Assembly: GCF_011516835.1 (NCBI RefSeq)
Contig: NZ_WOTB01000004.1
Span: 62,001-126,000, forward strand
DNA length: 64,000 bases
Source: Acetobacter musti
Lineage (GTDB): Bacteria > Pseudomonadota > Alphaproteobacteria > Acetobacterales > Acetobacteraceae
Direction of reading: 5' to 3'
A program made the position numbers and the translations under genes. This document shows, in pieces, positions 29,608 through 40,221 of this stretch. The notes under the pieces are model-generated. The model saw nothing but the letters and a program-made list of their open reading frames with translations, had not been told where the DNA came from and searched no databases. Position 1 is the first letter of the stretch, and the number at the start of each line of letters is the position of its first letter.

Positions 29608-32109
29608 ATGACAGAAAAAAAGAAGACTCCAGCTCCGCGCCGTAAACGCATCAAACAGGCTGAGCCGGTGGCCACGTCGGTGGAAGCCATGGTGGCCGGA
29701 GAGTCGGCATCTTCTGCATCTTCGTCGGTGAATCGGGTGGCGGTCTTGCCGCTCCGCGATATTGTTGTATTCCCGCATATGATCGTGCCGCTTTTTGTGG
29801 GGCGTGAAAAATCGGTTCGAGCGCTTGAGTCTGTTACAAAAGACGACAAGCATATTCTGCTGCTTGCACAGAAGGACGCGGCTCAGGACGATCCCGGACC
29901 GGACGATGTCTATCGATTTGGTACTGTCTCAACAATTCTGCAGCTCCTGAAGCTTCCGGATGGCACTGTAAAAGTGCTGGTGGAGGGAAATCAGCGGGCT
30001 CGCGTCACGAAATTGCTGGAAGTGGATGGGCATTTCGAAGCGGAAATTGAGTCTGTTCCGGAAGAATCCGCGGCGAGTGAGGAGACAGAAGCGCTTGCGC
30101 GTGCGGTGGTCGGTCAGTTTGAACAGTATATCAAACTGAATAAAAAGATTGCCGCTGAAGTGATGGTCTCGCTGAATCAGATTAGCGATCTGTCGAAGCT
30201 GGCAGATACGGTTGCCAGCCACCTGAATCTCAAAATTTCAGAAAAACAGGAAATTCTCGAACTGCCGTCTGTGACGAAGCAGCTTGAGAAAATTCTGGCA
30301 CATATGGAAGCCGAAATTGGCGTTCTTCAGGTAGAGAAGCGCATCCGGAACCGGGTGAAGCGGCAGATGGAGAAAACGCAGCGTGAATATTATCTGAACG
30401 AGCAGCTTAAGGCGATCCAGAAGGAACTCGGCGAAGGTGAGGATGGGAAAGACGAGACAGCCGAGCTTGAGGAGAAGATTGCTAAAACCAGGCTGAGTAA
30501 GGAAGCCCGTGAAAAGGCCATGGGTGAGCTTAAGAAGCTGCGTGCCATGAGTCCGATGTCAGCCGAGTCGACAGTTGTCCGTAATTATCTTGACTGGCTG
30601 CTTGGTGTTCCCTGGAAGAAGCGGACGAAAGTTAAAAACGATCTGGCTGAAGCGGAACACGTTCTGGACGAAGATCACTATGCGCTTGAAAAGGTCAAAG
30701 AGCGTATTCTCGAATATCTGGCTGTGCAAAGCCGGTCACAAAAGCTGAAGGGGCCGATTCTTTGCCTCGTCGGACCACCGGGTGTGGGTAAGACCACACT
30801 GGCACGGTCGATCGCTAAGGCGACCGGACGTCATTATGTGCGGATGTCGCTTGGCGGAGTTCGCGATGAATCTGAGATTCGCGGACACAGGCGGACTTAT
30901 ATCGGGTCCATGCCGGGCAAAATCATTCAGGGAATGAAGAAAGCGAAGGTTTCGAATCCGCTTTTTCTTCTTGATGAAATTGACAAGCTTGGTGCGGACT
31001 GGCGTGGTGATCCGGCATCTGCTTTGCTTGAGGTTCTGGATCCTGAGCAGAATTCGACGTTTTCGGACCACTATCTGGAGGTCGATTATGACCTCTCGGA
31101 TGTGCTCTTTGTGACCACGGCTAACAGCCTTAACATGCCTCAGCCTTTGCTGGATCGTATGGAGATCATCCGTCTGTCCGGCTACACCGAAGAAGAGAAG
31201 ATGAATATCGCGCGCCGGCATCTGATTGCCAAGCAGAGCGAAGCCCATAATCTGAAGCCGGATGAATGGTCTATCTCTGATGACGCACTGATGGAGCTGA
31301 TTCGTTCCTACACGCGTGAAGCCGGCGTCCGCAGTCTGGAGCGTGAGATCGCCAATCTTGCTCGTAAGGTCGTGAAGGAAATCGTGACAGGCAAGGCAAA
31401 GAAGGTTGCGATCACTGTTAAAAATCTGGGGAAATTCGCTGGTGTAAAACGCTTCTCCCATGGTGAAACTGAGGCTGTGGACATGGTCGGTGTCGTGACC
31501 GGTCTGGCATGGACAGAAGTGGGCGGAGAGATCCTGACCATTGAAAGCGTGATGGTGCCGGGTAAGGGCGCGGTCAGGCAGACTGGTAAGCTGGGAGACG
31601 TGATGCAGGAAAGTGTGTCGGCTGCACTGTCTTATGTCCGCAGCCGTGCAACCCAGTTTGGTATTAAGCCGACTTTGTTCGAGAAGCGTGACATTCATGT
31701 CCACGTGCCGGAGGGGGCGACTCCGAAGGATGGTCCGTCTGCTGGTATTGCGATGGCGACATCGCTGGTCAGCGTGCTGACCGGCATTCCTGTCCGGCGC
31801 GATGTGGCGATGACTGGTGAAATTACACTTCGCGGTCGGGTGCTGCCGATTGGCGGGCTGAAAGAGAAGCTGCTTGCGGCGATGCGCGCCGGGATCAAAA
31901 CGGTGTTTCTGCCGAAAGACAATGAGAAGGATCTGGCAGAACTGCCCGATGCTGTGAAGAAACATCTCGAACTTGTCCCTGTTTCCCACGTCGATGAAGT
32001 CATTGACCGGGCGCTTGTCAGGGTTCCTGTCCCTATCGAGTGGGAGGATGAGGCGGAGGTGATGACCCAGATTGCTGCGCCGGGTACGACGAGCGCGGTT
32101 GCGCACTGA
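29608..32109 (+). CDS. lon: ATP-dependent protease La (Lon)
   Basis: AAA+ serine protease that degrades misfolded and regulatory proteins; 833 residues. N-terminal LON substrate domain (VAVLPLRDIVVFPHMIVPL near residue 45), Walker A GPPGVGKTTLARS near 392, Walker B FLLDEIDKLG, and the Ser-Lys dyad with Ser in PKDGPSAGIAMATSL near 710. The ATG 29608 is preceded by a perfect AGGAGG at 29591-29596, while the open frame upstream to 29503 lacks homology. The first ~35 residues are a Lys/Arg/Pro-rich extension. HU follows on the same strand. Confidence 0.97.
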   Translation: MTEKKKTPAPRRKRIKQAEPVATSVEAMVAGESASSASSSVNRVAVLPLRDIVVFPHMIVPLFVGREKSVRALESVTKDDKHILLLAQKDAAQDDPGPDDVYRFGTVSTILQLLKLPDGTVKVLVEGNQRARVTKLLEVDGHFEAEIESVPEESAASEETEALARAVVGQFEQYIKLNKKIAAEVMVSLNQISDLSKLADTVASHLNLKISEKQEILELPSVTKQLEKILAHMEAEIGVLQVEKRIRNRVKRQMEKTQREYYLNEQLKAIQKELGEGEDGKDETAELEEKIAKTRLSKEAREKAMGELKKLRAMSPMSAESTVVRNYLDWLLGVPWKKRTKVKNDLAEAEHVLDEDHYALEKVKERILEYLAVQSRSQKLKGPILCLVGPPGVGKTTLARSIAKATGRHYVRMSLGGVRDESEIRGHRRTYIGSMPGKIIQGMKKAKVSNPLFLLDEIDKLGADWRGDPASALLEVLDPEQNSTFSDHYLEVDYDLSDVLFVTTANSLNMPQPLLDRMEIIRLSGYTEEEKMNIARRHLIAKQSEAHNLKPDEWSISDDALMELIRSYTREAGVRSLEREIANLARKVVKEIVTGKAKKVAITVKNLGKFAGVKRFSHGETEAVDMVGVVTGLAWTEVGGEILTIESVMVPGKGAVRQTGKLGDVMQESVSAALSYVRSRATQFGIKPTLFEKRDIHVHVPEGATPKDGPSAGIAMATSLVSVLTGIPVRRDVAMTGEITLRGRVLPIGGLKEKLLAAMRAGIKTVFLPKDNEKDLAELPDAVKKHLELVPVSHVDEVIDRALVRVPVPIEWEDEAEVMTQIAAPGTTSAVAH

Positions 32110-32259
32110 CCGGGGGAGGCTTCCCGGTGGAAGGAAAATTTGCCTTCCTGCCGGGCGCTGAGCCAGTTGACGTGGCGAAAAACGGCTTCATAGTGCGCCG
32201 CGGAATGTCCGTCGCGACGTCAGGTCGCGACAAGGACCTGAACAGAGAAAGGCGTATAT

Positions 32260-32544
32260 ATGGATAAGCCGCTTAATAAGCAGGAACTCGTCTCGATCGT
32301 TGCGGATGAAGTTGACCTGCCGAAAGCGAAAGCTGGCGAAGTGGTGGATGCCGTTTTCGCTGCGATTGAGAAGTCCCTGAAGCAGAAGCAGGAAGTTCGT
32401 CTCGTTGGATTTGGTTCATTTGTTACAGCGCATCGCAAGGCGACCAAGGGCCGTAATCCGCGTACGGGCGAGGAGATTGATATTCCGGCATCAACTTCTG
32501 TCAGATTCAAGCCAGGTAAAACACTGAAAGACGCTGTGAGCTGA
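32260..32544 (+). CDS. hup: DNA-binding protein HU
   Basis: Histone-like HU/IHF-family protein, 94 residues. The beta-arm contains GRNPRTGEEIDIPAS near residues 66-80, characteristic of HU-beta; the N-terminus NKQELVSIVADE is the dimerisation helix. Follows lon, as is common in alphaproteobacteria, after 150 bp. It ends at a strong terminator. Confidence 0.96.
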   Translation: MDKPLNKQELVSIVADEVDLPKAKAGEVVDAVFAAIEKSLKQKQEVRLVGFGSFVTAHRKATKGRNPRTGEEIDIPASTSVRFKPGKTLKDAVS

Positions 32545-32565
32545 TTAACGCTCATATTAATGTGG

Positions 32566-32594
32566 GCAGGGTATTTTTTACCCTGCTCTTTTTT
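32566..32594 (+). terminator. Rho-independent terminator after hup
   Basis: Perfect 8-bp stem GCAGGGTA (32566-32573) / TACCCTGC (32579-32586), T5 loop, then a T6 run at 32589-32594. Classic intrinsic terminator that isolates hup from tRNA-Val. Confidence 0.92.
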
Positions 32595-32688
32595 ACAGGA
32601 CTGAATTTTCCGGCCTGCAATAGATTTTAGCATGGTGACCTGTCGGAACGGTTGATTGATTGTTCTGATGTGTTTAATGCAACGCGAC

Positions 32689-32763
32689 GGGCGATTAGCT
32701 CAGCGGTAGAGCGTCTCGTTTACACCGAGAGGGTCGGCGGTTCGATCCCGTCATCGCCCACCA
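32689..32763 (+). tRNA. tRNA-Val (anticodon UAC)
   Basis: 75 nt with encoded CCA (32761-32763). Acceptor GGGCGAT (32689-32695) pairs with ATCGCCC (32753-32759). The anticodon stem TCTCG/CGAGA closes the loop TTTACAC with TAC at 32721-32723. D-loop AGCGGTAGA and T-loop GTTCGATCC are normal. Followed by a short T-run. Confidence 0.97.
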
Positions 32764-33263
32764 TTTTTGTTCCATGAAATAGCAGGGATAATACGAACCT
32801 GTGGATACGCTGCTTTAGCGGCGATTGTGTTTTGCGGTAAGAGTTATTGATTTTACGGAATAAAAGACGATACTTTACATATATTCGTATTGTTGCGACT
32901 AAATATTATCAGCGCCAGCTTATTTTAATAATCAGTCTGGCTTTCTTAAATCTGATGTCCGTAGTCGTGGTGTCTGGATATTTATCTGGTCGACTTTATG
33001 GTCGAATCTTTCGGACGATAACCGAAAACGCGGGCAAGCTATTCTGTCCTTGGTGTCTGTCTTCTGTCGGATCTCGGATTTGTGTTGAACAGATCCCGCC
33101 CATGAATCACATGTCGCTGCACGGTTCACGGGAAAGTTCCTGATATCAGTGGCTCAGGCTCTGGCCAGGGAACGTCGCCAGGCATAGTTTCAGCCTGTCG
33201 TCACAACAGCAGATTCCGTTGAGGAAACTCAGGTGTGACAGGGAGTAAGCTACGGGGGCGGTC
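32764..33263 (+). other. 500-bp AT-rich leader between tRNA-Val and nuoA
   Basis: No convincing gene. The first half (about 32840-33010) is markedly AT-rich compared with neighbours and should hold the nuo promoter, but no clean -35/-10 pair stands out. An open frame at 32847-33143 begins with TTG, encodes an unremarkable 98-residue product and has no ribosome-binding site. A long untranslated leader for the nuo operon is the simplest reading. Confidence 0.6.
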
Positions 33264-33629
33264 TTGCATTCGGTTATTAATGATTACCTTCCCGTTCTGA
33301 TTTTCGGCATTCTGGCTGTGGTGATTGCCGGGGCTATGCTGGGCGCGTCGCTGATCTGCGGCCATCAGAAACCCTATACTGAGAAGCTTTCGGCCTACGA
33401 ATGCGGCTTTGAGCCATTTGATGATGCCCGGCGCCGTTTTGATGTGCGGTTCTATCTCGTATCGATCCTGTTCATCATTTTCGATCTGGAAGTGGCTTTC
33501 CTCTTTCCGTGGGCGATCAGCCTTTCACGGATCGGAGCGTTCGGGTTCTTTTCGATGATGGCCTTCCTTGGTGTGCTTGGTATCGGCTTTCTTTATGAGT
33601 GGCGTAAGGGCGCGCTGGACTGGGATTGA
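33264..33629 (+). CDS. nuoA: NADH-quinone oxidoreductase subunit A
   Basis: Small membrane subunit of respiratory complex I, 121 residues, three membrane helices. The SAYECGFEPFDDARRRFDVR block near residue 48 and the LFIIFDLEVAFLFPWA helix are diagnostic. The start is a TTG at 33264 behind a GGGGG run, with no ATG nearby in frame. First gene of the nuo operon; nuoB begins 43 bp on. Confidence 0.96.
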   Translation: MHSVINDYLPVLIFGILAVVIAGAMLGASLICGHQKPYTEKLSAYECGFEPFDDARRRFDVRFYLVSILFIIFDLEVAFLFPWAISLSRIGAFGFFSMMAFLGVLGIGFLYEWRKGALDWD

Positions 33630-33672
33630 TGAGGCTGGCCGGCTTTCGGGGCGGTAATGAGAGGTGCGCGCA

Positions 33673-34245
33673 ATGAGCGGTGACAGTGCAGGCGGATCAG
33701 CGGAGAACGTGGTGTGGAACCGCGACATGGTCCCTCCCGGCCCGGAACAGGAGGCAATTGTTCGCGGAATTACCGGTGAAATCAGCGAAAAGGGATTCGT
33801 GGTCGCGAGTCTCGATAAGCTGGTCAACTGGGGACGTACGGGAAGTCTCTGGCCGATGACGTTTGGGCTGGCGTGTTGCGCTGTGGAAATGATTCACGCC
33901 TATATGCCGCGTTACGATCTTGACCGTATGGGCGTCATCCCGCGCGGCTCGCCGCGTCAGTCGGATGTGATGATCGTTGCTGGGACCCTGACGAACAAAA
34001 TGGCTCCGGCGTTGCGGCGGGTTTACGACCAGATGGCTGAACCACGCTGGGTGATTTCGATGGGGTCCTGCGCAAATGGCGGTGGCTACTATCATTACTC
34101 CTATTCGGTTGTCCGGGGGTGTGATCGCGTTGTTCCGGTCGATGTGTATGTCCCGGGATGCCCGCCTACTGCCGAGGCGCTGATTTACGGCATCATGCTG
34201 CTGCAAAAGAAAATCCGTCGGACAGGAACGATTCTGCGTGGTTGA
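33673..34245 (+). CDS. nuoB: NADH-quinone oxidoreductase subunit B
   Basis: Carries the N2 [4Fe-4S] cluster next to the quinone site. 190 residues. Ligand cysteines are in [10 protein letters not shown] (tandem Cys near residue 66), [13 protein letters not shown] and [14 protein letters not shown] 33673 is chosen because GAGAGG lies 8 nt upstream; GTG 33664 is the alternative. The 3' end overlaps nuoC by 8 nt. Confidence 0.96.
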   Translation: MSGDSAGGSAENVVWNRDMVPPGPEQEAIVRGITGEISEKGFVVASLDKLVNWGRTGSLWPMTFGLACCAVEMIHAYMPRYDLDRMGVIPRGSPRQSDVMIVAGTLTNKMAPALRRVYDQMAEPRWVISMGSCANGGGYYHYSYSVVRGCDRVVPVDVYVPGCPPTAEALIYGIMLLQKKIRRTGTILRG

Positions 34246-34900
34246 CGATCAGGCCCCGGCCAGCATGCAGGCGCCGGCATCTTCCAGTCTGTCCTATCTT
34301 GCCTTTGTGCTGTCGACTTCTCTTCCGGGAATTTCTTCAGCGGCACTTGAGGGCGGCGAACTGGTGATTCGCACGCATCGCGAGCGCCTCATTCCGCTTA
34401 TGCTTCTGTTGCGCGATGATCCGCGTTTCCGCTGTGAGCAGCTGATGGATCTGTGTGGTGTGGATTTTCCGCAACGCGAAGACCGTTTCGATGTGGTCTA
34501 TAATCTGTTGTCTGTCAGTCATAACCACCGGGTCCGTGTGATTGTGACAACGGATGAACTGGAGCCGGTGCCTTCTGTTCACACGCTCTGGCCATGCGCG
34601 ACCTGGTGGGAGCGGGAATGCTACGATCTGTATGGTGTGCTGTTCTCGGGGCAGCCTGATCTGCGCCGTATTCTGACGGATTACGGATTTGAAGGTCATC
34701 CCCTGCGTAAGGACTTTCCGCTGACCGGCTATGTCGAGGTTCGCTACGATCCCGAACGGCGACAGATCGTGCGGGAGCCCGTATCGCTGACTCAGGATTT
34801 TCGTGACTTTGACTTCGTTTCTCCTTGGGAGGGAGTTCTTACCCTTCCGGGCGATGAACGGGCGCATGAGCTGCGTCAGATCATGCAGAAGCTGAAGTGA
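34238..34900 (+). CDS. nuoC: NADH-quinone oxidoreductase subunit C
   Basis: Peripheral-arm subunit, 220 residues, separate from NuoD (unlike the fused enterobacterial NuoCD). Motifs: [20 protein letters not shown] near residue 68, [22 protein letters not shown] split around residue 130, and [15 protein letters not shown] near 155. GTG 34238 overlaps the nuoB end; ATG 34265 is a possible later start. Confidence 0.95.
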   Translation: MVDDQAPASMQAPASSSLSYLAFVLSTSLPGISSAALEGGELVIRTHRERLIPLMLLLRDDPRFRCEQLMDLCGVDFPQREDRFDVVYNLLSVSHNHRVRVIVTTDELEPVPSVHTLWPCATWWERECYDLYGVLFSGQPDLRRILTDYGFEGHPLRKDFPLTGYVEVRYDPERRQIVREPVSLTQDFRDFDFVSPWEGVLTLPGDERAHELRQIMQKLK

Positions 34901-34913
34901 CAGGAGCTTTTTC

Positions 34914-36191
34914 ATGACACAGACCGTCAAACAGGATCTTGAGTCCGAGCTTCTTGGTGAAGGTCGTCTTCCGGAATCTCTTCTGTCCGAAGATGTTGCT
35001 GATGATGTCGAGCGGCGCACCGTCGAAATTGACAGTCATGCGCTGAATTTTGGCCCGCAGCATCCCTCAGCGCATGGGGTGCTCAGACTGGTTCTGGAGA
35101 TGGAAGGGGAGGTTGTCGCCCGGGCGGTGCCTCACATCGGTCTTTTGCATCGTGGCACGGAAAAGCTGATCGAATATAAAACGTATCAGAAAGCGTTGCC
35201 CTATTTTGACCGGCTCGATTACGCATCTCCGATGTGCGAAGAACATGCTTTCGCGCTGGCAACGGAAAAGCTTCTGGGAATTGAAGCACCGGAACGTGCA
35301 AAGTGGATTCGGGTTATCTTTGCTGAAATCACGCGGATTCTGAATCATATCCTTAATCTGACAGCGATGGGGCTCGATTGCGGTGCGGTGACACCAGCTT
35401 TATGGGGTTATGAAGAGCGTGAGAAGCTGATTGAGTTTCACGAGGCGGCGTCAGGAGCCCGGTTCCATGCCAATTACTTCCGTCCGGGTGGTGTCGCGCG
35501 AGATCTGCCAGCGGGACTTGAAGAAAAAATTGCGAACTGGGCAGAAGAGTTTCCGTCCTGGATTGATGATCTTGAAGGTCTTCTGACAGAAAACCGGATT
35601 TGGAAACAACGTACAGTCGGTATCGGTGTTTTTACCAGCGAGCAGGCTCTCGCGTGGGGATTTAGTGGACCTTGTCTGCGTGGATCCGGCGTGCCGTGGG
35701 ATCTTCGTCGCTCGCAGCCTTATGATAATTACGACAAGGTGACGTTTAACGTGCCGGTCGCCCGGCACGGTGACTGCTATGACCGGTATCTCATCCGGGT
35801 CGCAGAGTTGCGTGAGAGTGTGAAAATTATCAGGCAGGGTCTGGAGCAGATTAAACCAGGCCCGGTTAAGATTCAGGATCCAAAATTTTCTGCCCCGCCA
35901 CGTGCTGTCATGAAACGATCGATGGAAGCACTGATCCATCACTTCAAGTTGTTTACCGAGGGGTATCATGTGCCTCCGGGTGCGACATACACCGCTGTGG
36001 AGACGCCGAAGGGAGAATTCGGGGTGTATCTTGTGGCGGATGGCAGCAACAGGCCGTATCGATGCAAGATCAGGCCGACGGGTTTCTCTCATCTGCAGGC
36101 GATCGATGAACTTTCACGGCGGTCGATGCTGGCGGATACGGTGGCGATCATCGGATCGCTGGATCTGGTGTTTGGTGAGGTGGACAGATGA
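34914..36191 (+). CDS. nuoD: NADH-quinone oxidoreductase subunit D
   Basis: 49-kDa-type subunit that forms the quinone-binding pocket with NuoB. 425 residues with an acidic N-terminal extension of about 45 residues before the conserved [19 protein letters not shown]. Further blocks are [18 protein letters not shown] and, at the C-terminus, [13 protein letters not shown] 34914 follows AGGAG. The stop overlaps nuoE by 4 nt (ATGA at 36188). Confidence 0.97.
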   Translation: MTQTVKQDLESELLGEGRLPESLLSEDVADDVERRTVEIDSHALNFGPQHPSAHGVLRLVLEMEGEVVARAVPHIGLLHRGTEKLIEYKTYQKALPYFDRLDYASPMCEEHAFALATEKLLGIEAPERAKWIRVIFAEITRILNHILNLTAMGLDCGAVTPALWGYEEREKLIEFHEAASGARFHANYFRPGGVARDLPAGLEEKIANWAEEFPSWIDDLEGLLTENRIWKQRTVGIGVFTSEQALAWGFSGPCLRGSGVPWDLRRSQPYDNYDKVTFNVPVARHGDCYDRYLIRVAELRESVKIIRQGLEQIKPGPVKIQDPKFSAPPRAVMKRSMEALIHHFKLFTEGYHVPPGATYTAVETPKGEFGVYLVADGSNRPYRCKIRPTGFSHLQAIDELSRRSMLADTVAIIGSLDLVFGEVDR

Positions 36192-36829
36192 GCGACGTGA
36201 ATCGCGAGCAGCCTGAGCACTTCGAATTTGACGAGATCAGCGAAGCAGAAATTACGAAAATTCTTGCGAAGTATCCTCCGGAGAGGAAAGCAAGCGGATC
36301 ACTCCCCCTGCTATATGTCGCCCAGCGGCAGATGGGTCGTCAGACAGGCAGTGCCTGGGTGCCGGTTGTGGCTATGGACCGGATAGCCGAGCGGCTGGAG
36401 ATTGCGCCGATCCGGGTTTATGAGGTCGCAACTTTCTATTTCATGTTCAACACGAAGCCGATCGGTCGTTACCATCTGCAGGCCTGTACGACGACATCCT
36501 GCTGGTTGCGGGGATCGGATGATGTTGTGACAGCCTGCAAAAAGGCGACGGGGATAAAGCATTTTGGTGAGACCAGTGCGGACGGACTGTTCACTCTGAG
36601 TGAAGTGGAGTGTCTCGGCGCCTGTGCCAATGCGCCGATTCTGCAGGTTGATGATGATTATTATGAAGATCTCGATGGTCCGCGGACTGAAGCGCTGATT
36701 GAGGCATTGCGTCGGGGTGAGCGGCCTGAACCGGGTCCGACGATTGACCGGATGGGGTCGGCACCGGAAGGCGGGCGTAAGGTATTGCTGGAGACGGTTC
36801 ATGACGCTTCCGGTTCCGGGCAGGGGTGA
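36188..36829 (+). CDS. nuoE: NADH-quinone oxidoreductase subunit E
   Basis: Thioredoxin-fold [2Fe-2S] subunit of the NADH-dehydrogenase module, 213 residues. Cluster cysteines: CTTTSCWL near residue 99 and [11 protein letters not shown] near 140. The last ~40 residues are a Gly/Pro-rich extension. Coupled to nuoD by ATGA. Confidence 0.96.
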   Translation: MSDVNREQPEHFEFDEISEAEITKILAKYPPERKASGSLPLLYVAQRQMGRQTGSAWVPVVAMDRIAERLEIAPIRVYEVATFYFMFNTKPIGRYHLQACTTTSCWLRGSDDVVTACKKATGIKHFGETSADGLFTLSEVECLGACANAPILQVDDDYYEDLDGPRTEALIEALRRGERPEPGPTIDRMGSAPEGGRKVLLETVHDASGSGQG

Positions 36830-36840
36830 GGAAAGCGGCG

Positions 36841-38175
36841 ATGCTGAGCGATAAAGACCGGATATTTACCAATCTCTACGGTCAGAACGACTGGCGGCTC
36901 GCCGGAGCCCGCGCACGCGGAGACTGGAACGACACGAAAGCAATCCTCGGAAAAGGCCGCGATGCAATCGTTGCGGAAATGAAGGCCTCCTCACTTCGCG
37001 GGCGTGGAGGTGCCGGATTTCCGACGGGCCTGAAATGGTCATTCATGCCGAAAGGCGATGGGCCGTTACCACATTATCTTGTGATAAACGGCGATGAATC
37101 CGAACCGGGAACCTGCAAGGATCGTGAAATCCTTCGTCATGAACCACATAAGCTGATCGAAAGTGCGCTGATCGCATCGTTCGCGATGGGAGCTCACGCG
37201 GCGTACATCTATGTTCGCGGTGAGTTTTATAATGAGGCGCGTCATCTTCAGTGTGCTGTCGACGAAGCCTATGAAGCAGGTCTTCTTGGAAAAAATGCTG
37301 CCGGAACCGGGTGGGATTTTGATTTTTATATCCATCGCGGAGCTGGTGCGTATATCTGCGGAGAAGAAACAGCGCTTCTTGAAAGCCTGGAAGGAAAGAA
37401 GGGGCAACCACGCATGAAGCCCCCGTTTCCGGCCGGGGCGGGATTGTATGGCTGTCCGACAACAGTGAACAATGTTGAAAGTATTGCTGTTGCATCGACT
37501 ATTCTGCGTCGTGGCGGAGCGTGGTTCGCCGGTCTGGGACGTCCGAACAATACCGGGTCGAAACTCATGGCCATTTCAGGGCATGTGAATACACCCTGTG
37601 TATTTGAGGAAGAACTCGGTGTTCCTCTGAAAGAAATTATCGAAAAACACGGCGGTGGTGTCAGAGGCGGCTGGGATAATCTGCTCGCGGTTATTCCTGG
37701 CGGTTGTTCGGTGCCCCTGCTGCCAAAGGAGATCTGTGAGACCGTTCTGATGGATTACGACAGTCTGCGCGCTGAACGTTCCGGACTTGGAACAGCCTGC
37801 ATGATCGTCATGGACAAATCTACTGATATTATAAAAGCCATTGCGCGGTTCTCTCAGTTTTTCAAACACGAGAGCTGCGGACAGTGTACGCCCTGTCGTG
37901 AAGGGACGGGCTGGATGATGCGTGTGATGAACCGCATGGTCGAAGGTCGGGCCGAGATCGAGGAAATCGATATGCTTGAGCAGGTCACGCGTCAGGTGGA
38001 GGGTCATACAATCTGCGCTCTTGGTGATGCTGCAGCATGGCCGATTCAGGGGCTGATCCGTCATTTCCGACCGGTAATGGAAGAGCGGATTCATAATTAC
38101 AAACAACAGCATGGCGGGGCTAAGCAGGTGCAGGTACCTGCCAGCGCTCCGGTTGCAACTCTGGCAGCGGAGTAA
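36841..38175 (+). CDS. nuoF: NADH-quinone oxidoreductase subunit F
   Basis: FMN- and NADH-binding subunit, 444 residues. FMN/NADH loop [18 protein letters not shown] near residue 52, [19 protein letters not shown] near 175, and the N3 [4Fe-4S] motif [15 protein letters not shown] near 345. ATG 36841 chosen for GAGG upstream; GTG 36826, overlapping nuoE, would add five residues. nuoG follows after 5 bp. Confidence 0.97.
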   Translation: MLSDKDRIFTNLYGQNDWRLAGARARGDWNDTKAILGKGRDAIVAEMKASSLRGRGGAGFPTGLKWSFMPKGDGPLPHYLVINGDESEPGTCKDREILRHEPHKLIESALIASFAMGAHAAYIYVRGEFYNEARHLQCAVDEAYEAGLLGKNAAGTGWDFDFYIHRGAGAYICGEETALLESLEGKKGQPRMKPPFPAGAGLYGCPTTVNNVESIAVASTILRRGGAWFAGLGRPNNTGSKLMAISGHVNTPCVFEEELGVPLKEIIEKHGGGVRGGWDNLLAVIPGGCSVPLLPKEICETVLMDYDSLRAERSGLGTACMIVMDKSTDIIKAIARFSQFFKHESCGQCTPCREGTGWMMRVMNRMVEGRAEIEEIDMLEQVTRQVEGHTICALGDAAAWPIQGLIRHFRPVMEERIHNYKQQHGGAKQVQVPASAPVATLAAE

Positions 38176-38180
38176 AGCAG

Positions 38181-40217
38181 ATGGTCAGAGTGATCGTCGA
38201 CGGTATTCCTGTTGATGTGCCTGCCGGGTCTTCTGCGCTTCAGGCCTGTGAAGCTGCCGGTAAGGAAATCCCGCGTTTCTGTTTCCATGAACGTCTGTCT
38301 GTTGCCGGTAACTGCCGCATGTGTCTTGTGCAGGTTGTGCGGGCACCCAAGCCGGTTGCGTCCTGCGGGTTTCCTGTGGCTGAGGGCATGCAGATTCTGA
38401 CGGACACAGAGGTCGTCCGGAAGGCGCGGCGGGCGGTAATGGAGTTCCTGCTGATCAATCACCCGCTTGATTGCCCGATATGTGATCAGGGCGGTGAGTG
38501 TGATCTTCAGGACCAGGCATACGGCTACGGTTCCGGTATTTCCCGTTATCATGAAGAAAAACGGGCTGTGACCGATAAAAATCTCGGCCCGCTGGTCAAG
38601 ACTGTCATGACGAGGTGCATTCAGTGCACGCGTTGCGTGCGGTTCTGCACAGAGGTTGCCGGTACGCCGGAACTCGGGGCGGTCTCGCGTGGCGAGAACG
38701 TGGAGATTACCACCTATGTCGAGAAAGCTCTGACCTCAGAGCTTTCGGGAAACCTGATTGATATCTGCCCGGTCGGGGCTCTCACATCAAAGCCTGGTGC
38801 ATTCCAGGCCCGCCCATGGGAAATGAAGAAAACTGACGCGATTGACGTCATGGACGCAGTCGGGACGAATATTCAGATCCAGGCGCGCGGAGGTGAAGTC
38901 AAACGGATCGTTCCGCGGGTTAATGATGATATCAATGAAGAATGGCTCTCCGATAAGGGACGTTTTTCGGTCGATGGTCTGAAGCGTCGGCGTCTCGACC
39001 GGCCCTGGGTGCGGGTACACGGTAAACTACAGGCCGTATCGTGGCAGGATGCATTCGTCGCTATCGCACGGCGCCTCAATGGTGTGCCTGGTTCACGCAT
39101 TGGTGCAATTGTTGGTGATCTGTGCGAGGCAGAGAGCATCATGGCATTGCGTGATCTGATGCTGGCTCTAGGTTCGCCGAATCTCGACTGCCGTCAGGAC
39201 GGCGCGCTGTATGATACATCCAGCAGGTCACGTTATATTTTCGCGAGCGGTATCGCCGGCATTGATGAGGCTGATGCCCTGCTGGTGATCGGCGCTGATC
39301 CGCGGCATGATGCACCGGTACTGAATGCGCGTATCCGTAAGCGCTATCTGGCGGCGGGACGCAGTGGTTTCCCGATTGGTGTAATCGGCGATGTCGGTGC
39401 TGACCCGACCTGGGCCTGCGAACGCCTCGGTGACGGGCCTGGTGCGCTTCGTGACTTTGTCGCTGGTTCACATGCTTTTGCAGAAATCCTGAAGAACGCA
39501 AAGAAGCCGATGATAATTATCGGTCAGGAAGCGTTAGCTCGTGAGGACGCTGCAGATGTACAGGCGCTTTGCACTCAGCTTGCGGAAAGCGTCGGGGCCA
39601 TTGCTGAAGGATGGAATGGTCTGAATGTTCTGCATACGGCAGCTTCTCGTGTGGCGGGACTGGATCTCGGTTTTCTGCCGCGCCCGGGTGGCCGCAGTGT
39701 TCGTGGCATGCTGAGCGGCGGAGTTGACGTTTTGTGGCTGCTTGGCGCGGATGAGTTTCCCGTACATGCAATCGGTCCTGAGACATTTGTGATCTATCAG
39801 GGTCATCATGGTGACGCCGGGGCGGCCCGGGCCGATGTAATTTTGCCGGGGGCTGCCTACACGGAGAAATCAGGTACCTGGGTGAATACAGAGGGGCGGG
39901 TTCAGCGAGGTTTTCAGGCTGTATTTCCACCGGGTGAAGCCCGGGAGGACTGGCGTATTCTGAGGGCAGTTTCCGAGGTCCTCGGGCATACGCTGCCCTA
40001 TGACACGCTGGAGGCGCTCCGTGAGAGGTTGCGTCTGGGGAATGATGCCGAGGCGGTGCAACCGGATGTTCCGGGTGGCCAGAGCGGCCTTGATGCACGT
40101 CCTTTCACATCCCTTACACAGGGATATTACCTGACAAATCCGATCAGCCGGGCCAGTCCGACGATGAATGAGTGTGCACGCGTTCACGCACCGCACACGG
40201 CTGTAGCGGCGGAGTAA
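38181..40217 (+). CDS. nuoG: NADH-quinone oxidoreductase subunit G
   Basis: Large iron-sulfur subunit, 678 residues. N-terminal ferredoxin-like [2Fe-2S] domain ([19 protein letters not shown] near residue 35), His-Cys motif region [18 protein letters not shown] near 95, and [11 protein letters not shown] near 150 with CPVGALTSK. The C-terminal molybdopterin-oxidoreductase-like domain lacks cofactor function in complex I. Length is normal for alphaproteobacteria. nuoH starts 4 bp after its stop. Confidence 0.97.
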   Translation: MVRVIVDGIPVDVPAGSSALQACEAAGKEIPRFCFHERLSVAGNCRMCLVQVVRAPKPVASCGFPVAEGMQILTDTEVVRKARRAVMEFLLINHPLDCPICDQGGECDLQDQAYGYGSGISRYHEEKRAVTDKNLGPLVKTVMTRCIQCTRCVRFCTEVAGTPELGAVSRGENVEITTYVEKALTSELSGNLIDICPVGALTSKPGAFQARPWEMKKTDAIDVMDAVGTNIQIQARGGEVKRIVPRVNDDINEEWLSDKGRFSVDGLKRRRLDRPWVRVHGKLQAVSWQDAFVAIARRLNGVPGSRIGAIVGDLCEAESIMALRDLMLALGSPNLDCRQDGALYDTSSRSRYIFASGIAGIDEADALLVIGADPRHDAPVLNARIRKRYLAAGRSGFPIGVIGDVGADPTWACERLGDGPGALRDFVAGSHAFAEILKNAKKPMIIIGQEALAREDAADVQALCTQLAESVGAIAEGWNGLNVLHTAASRVAGLDLGFLPRPGGRSVRGMLSGGVDVLWLLGADEFPVHAIGPETFVIYQGHHGDAGAARADVILPGAAYTEKSGTWVNTEGRVQRGFQAVFPPGEAREDWRILRAVSEVLGHTLPYDTLEALRERLRLGNDAEAVQPDVPGGQSGLDARPFTSLTQGYYLTNPISRASPTMNECARVHAPHTAVAAE

Positions 40218-40221
40218 GAAC

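Noticed and set aside
32847-33143. 98-residue frame in the nuo leader
   Set aside because: TTG start, no ribosome-binding site, no domain; the composition follows the AT-rich spacer.
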